This document shows positions 21,985 through 22,038 of a DNA stretch of 22,038 nucleotides, one piece after another. The position numbers and the translations under genes are program-made. This DNA is from Prevotella sp. CAG:485. Its GTDB lineage: Bacteria > Bacteroidota > Bacteroidia > Bacteroidales > Muribaculaceae. Position 1 is the stretch's first letter; every line of letters starts with the position of its first letter. Where the stretch lies: the NCBI GenBank assembly GCA_000437495.1, contig FR897802.1, positions 4,817 through 26,854 on the forward strand. Reading direction: 5' to 3'. The notes under the pieces are model-generated. The model was not told the DNA's origin. It was given only the letters and a program-made list of their open reading frames with translations, and did not search any database.

Positions 21985-22038
21985 AGCTTGTGTAATTTTT
22001 TTTAATAAAAAATTTAAGTACATGACAAAAATTTGAAC

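Overview
The window looks like a chromosomal housekeeping segment from a Bacteroidales bacterium with fairly high GC. A Muribaculaceae-like genome is my best guess, but the family is an inference. The reasons are protein-level resemblance (class II NrdJ, pyrB-pyrI pair, zinc-less type B L31, a lipoprotein whose mature end begins C-S-D-D-E) and six promoters of the Bacteroidetes type, TTTG-N20-TAnnTTTG. I see no tRNA, rRNA, CRISPR array, insertion sequence or prophage gene. All recognised genes lie on the minus strand except nrdJ.

Layout, left to right: (a) 1-1726, the 5' three-quarters of a bifunctional class A penicillin-binding protein, cut by the window edge, with its own promoter. (b) 1926-6091, a minus-strand cluster recQ > pyrB > pyrI > flavin reductase family gene, with tight spacing and a promoter upstream of recQ. 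(c) 6092-6533, a divergent control region. (d) 6534-9071, nrdJ (B12-dependent ribonucleotide reductase) on the plus strand, convergent with (e) 9159-10943, a Uup-like ABC-F ATPase. (f) 11075-13547, clpP > clpX > ridA, ended by a clear intrinsic terminator. (g) 13723-15099, trigger factor, with promoter and terminator of its own. (h) 15311-20351, phosphoglucomutase > PHP-type tyrosine phosphatase (CpsB/YwqE-like) > small uncharacterised protein > M18 aminopeptidase > nitroreductase, closely packed. (i) 20620-20874, rpmE2 (ribosomal protein L31 type B) behind a structured leader. (j) 21182-21871, an unrecognised, probably surface-exposed lipoprotein in a more AT-rich tail.

Functionally the genes cover protein quality control (trigger factor, ClpXP, RidA next door), nucleotide supply (aspartate carbamoyltransferase, ribonucleotide reductase), genome maintenance (RecQ), envelope synthesis (PBP, phosphohexomutase) and translation (L31, ABC-F). 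I see no new enzyme system or defence island. The points most worth a second look are RNA-level: a compact multi-stem leader in front of rpmE2, a strong hairpin between clpP and clpX that ends 16 nt before clpX's TTG start, a GC-rich hairpin between pgm and the phosphatase gene, and a hairpin in the nrdJ leader.
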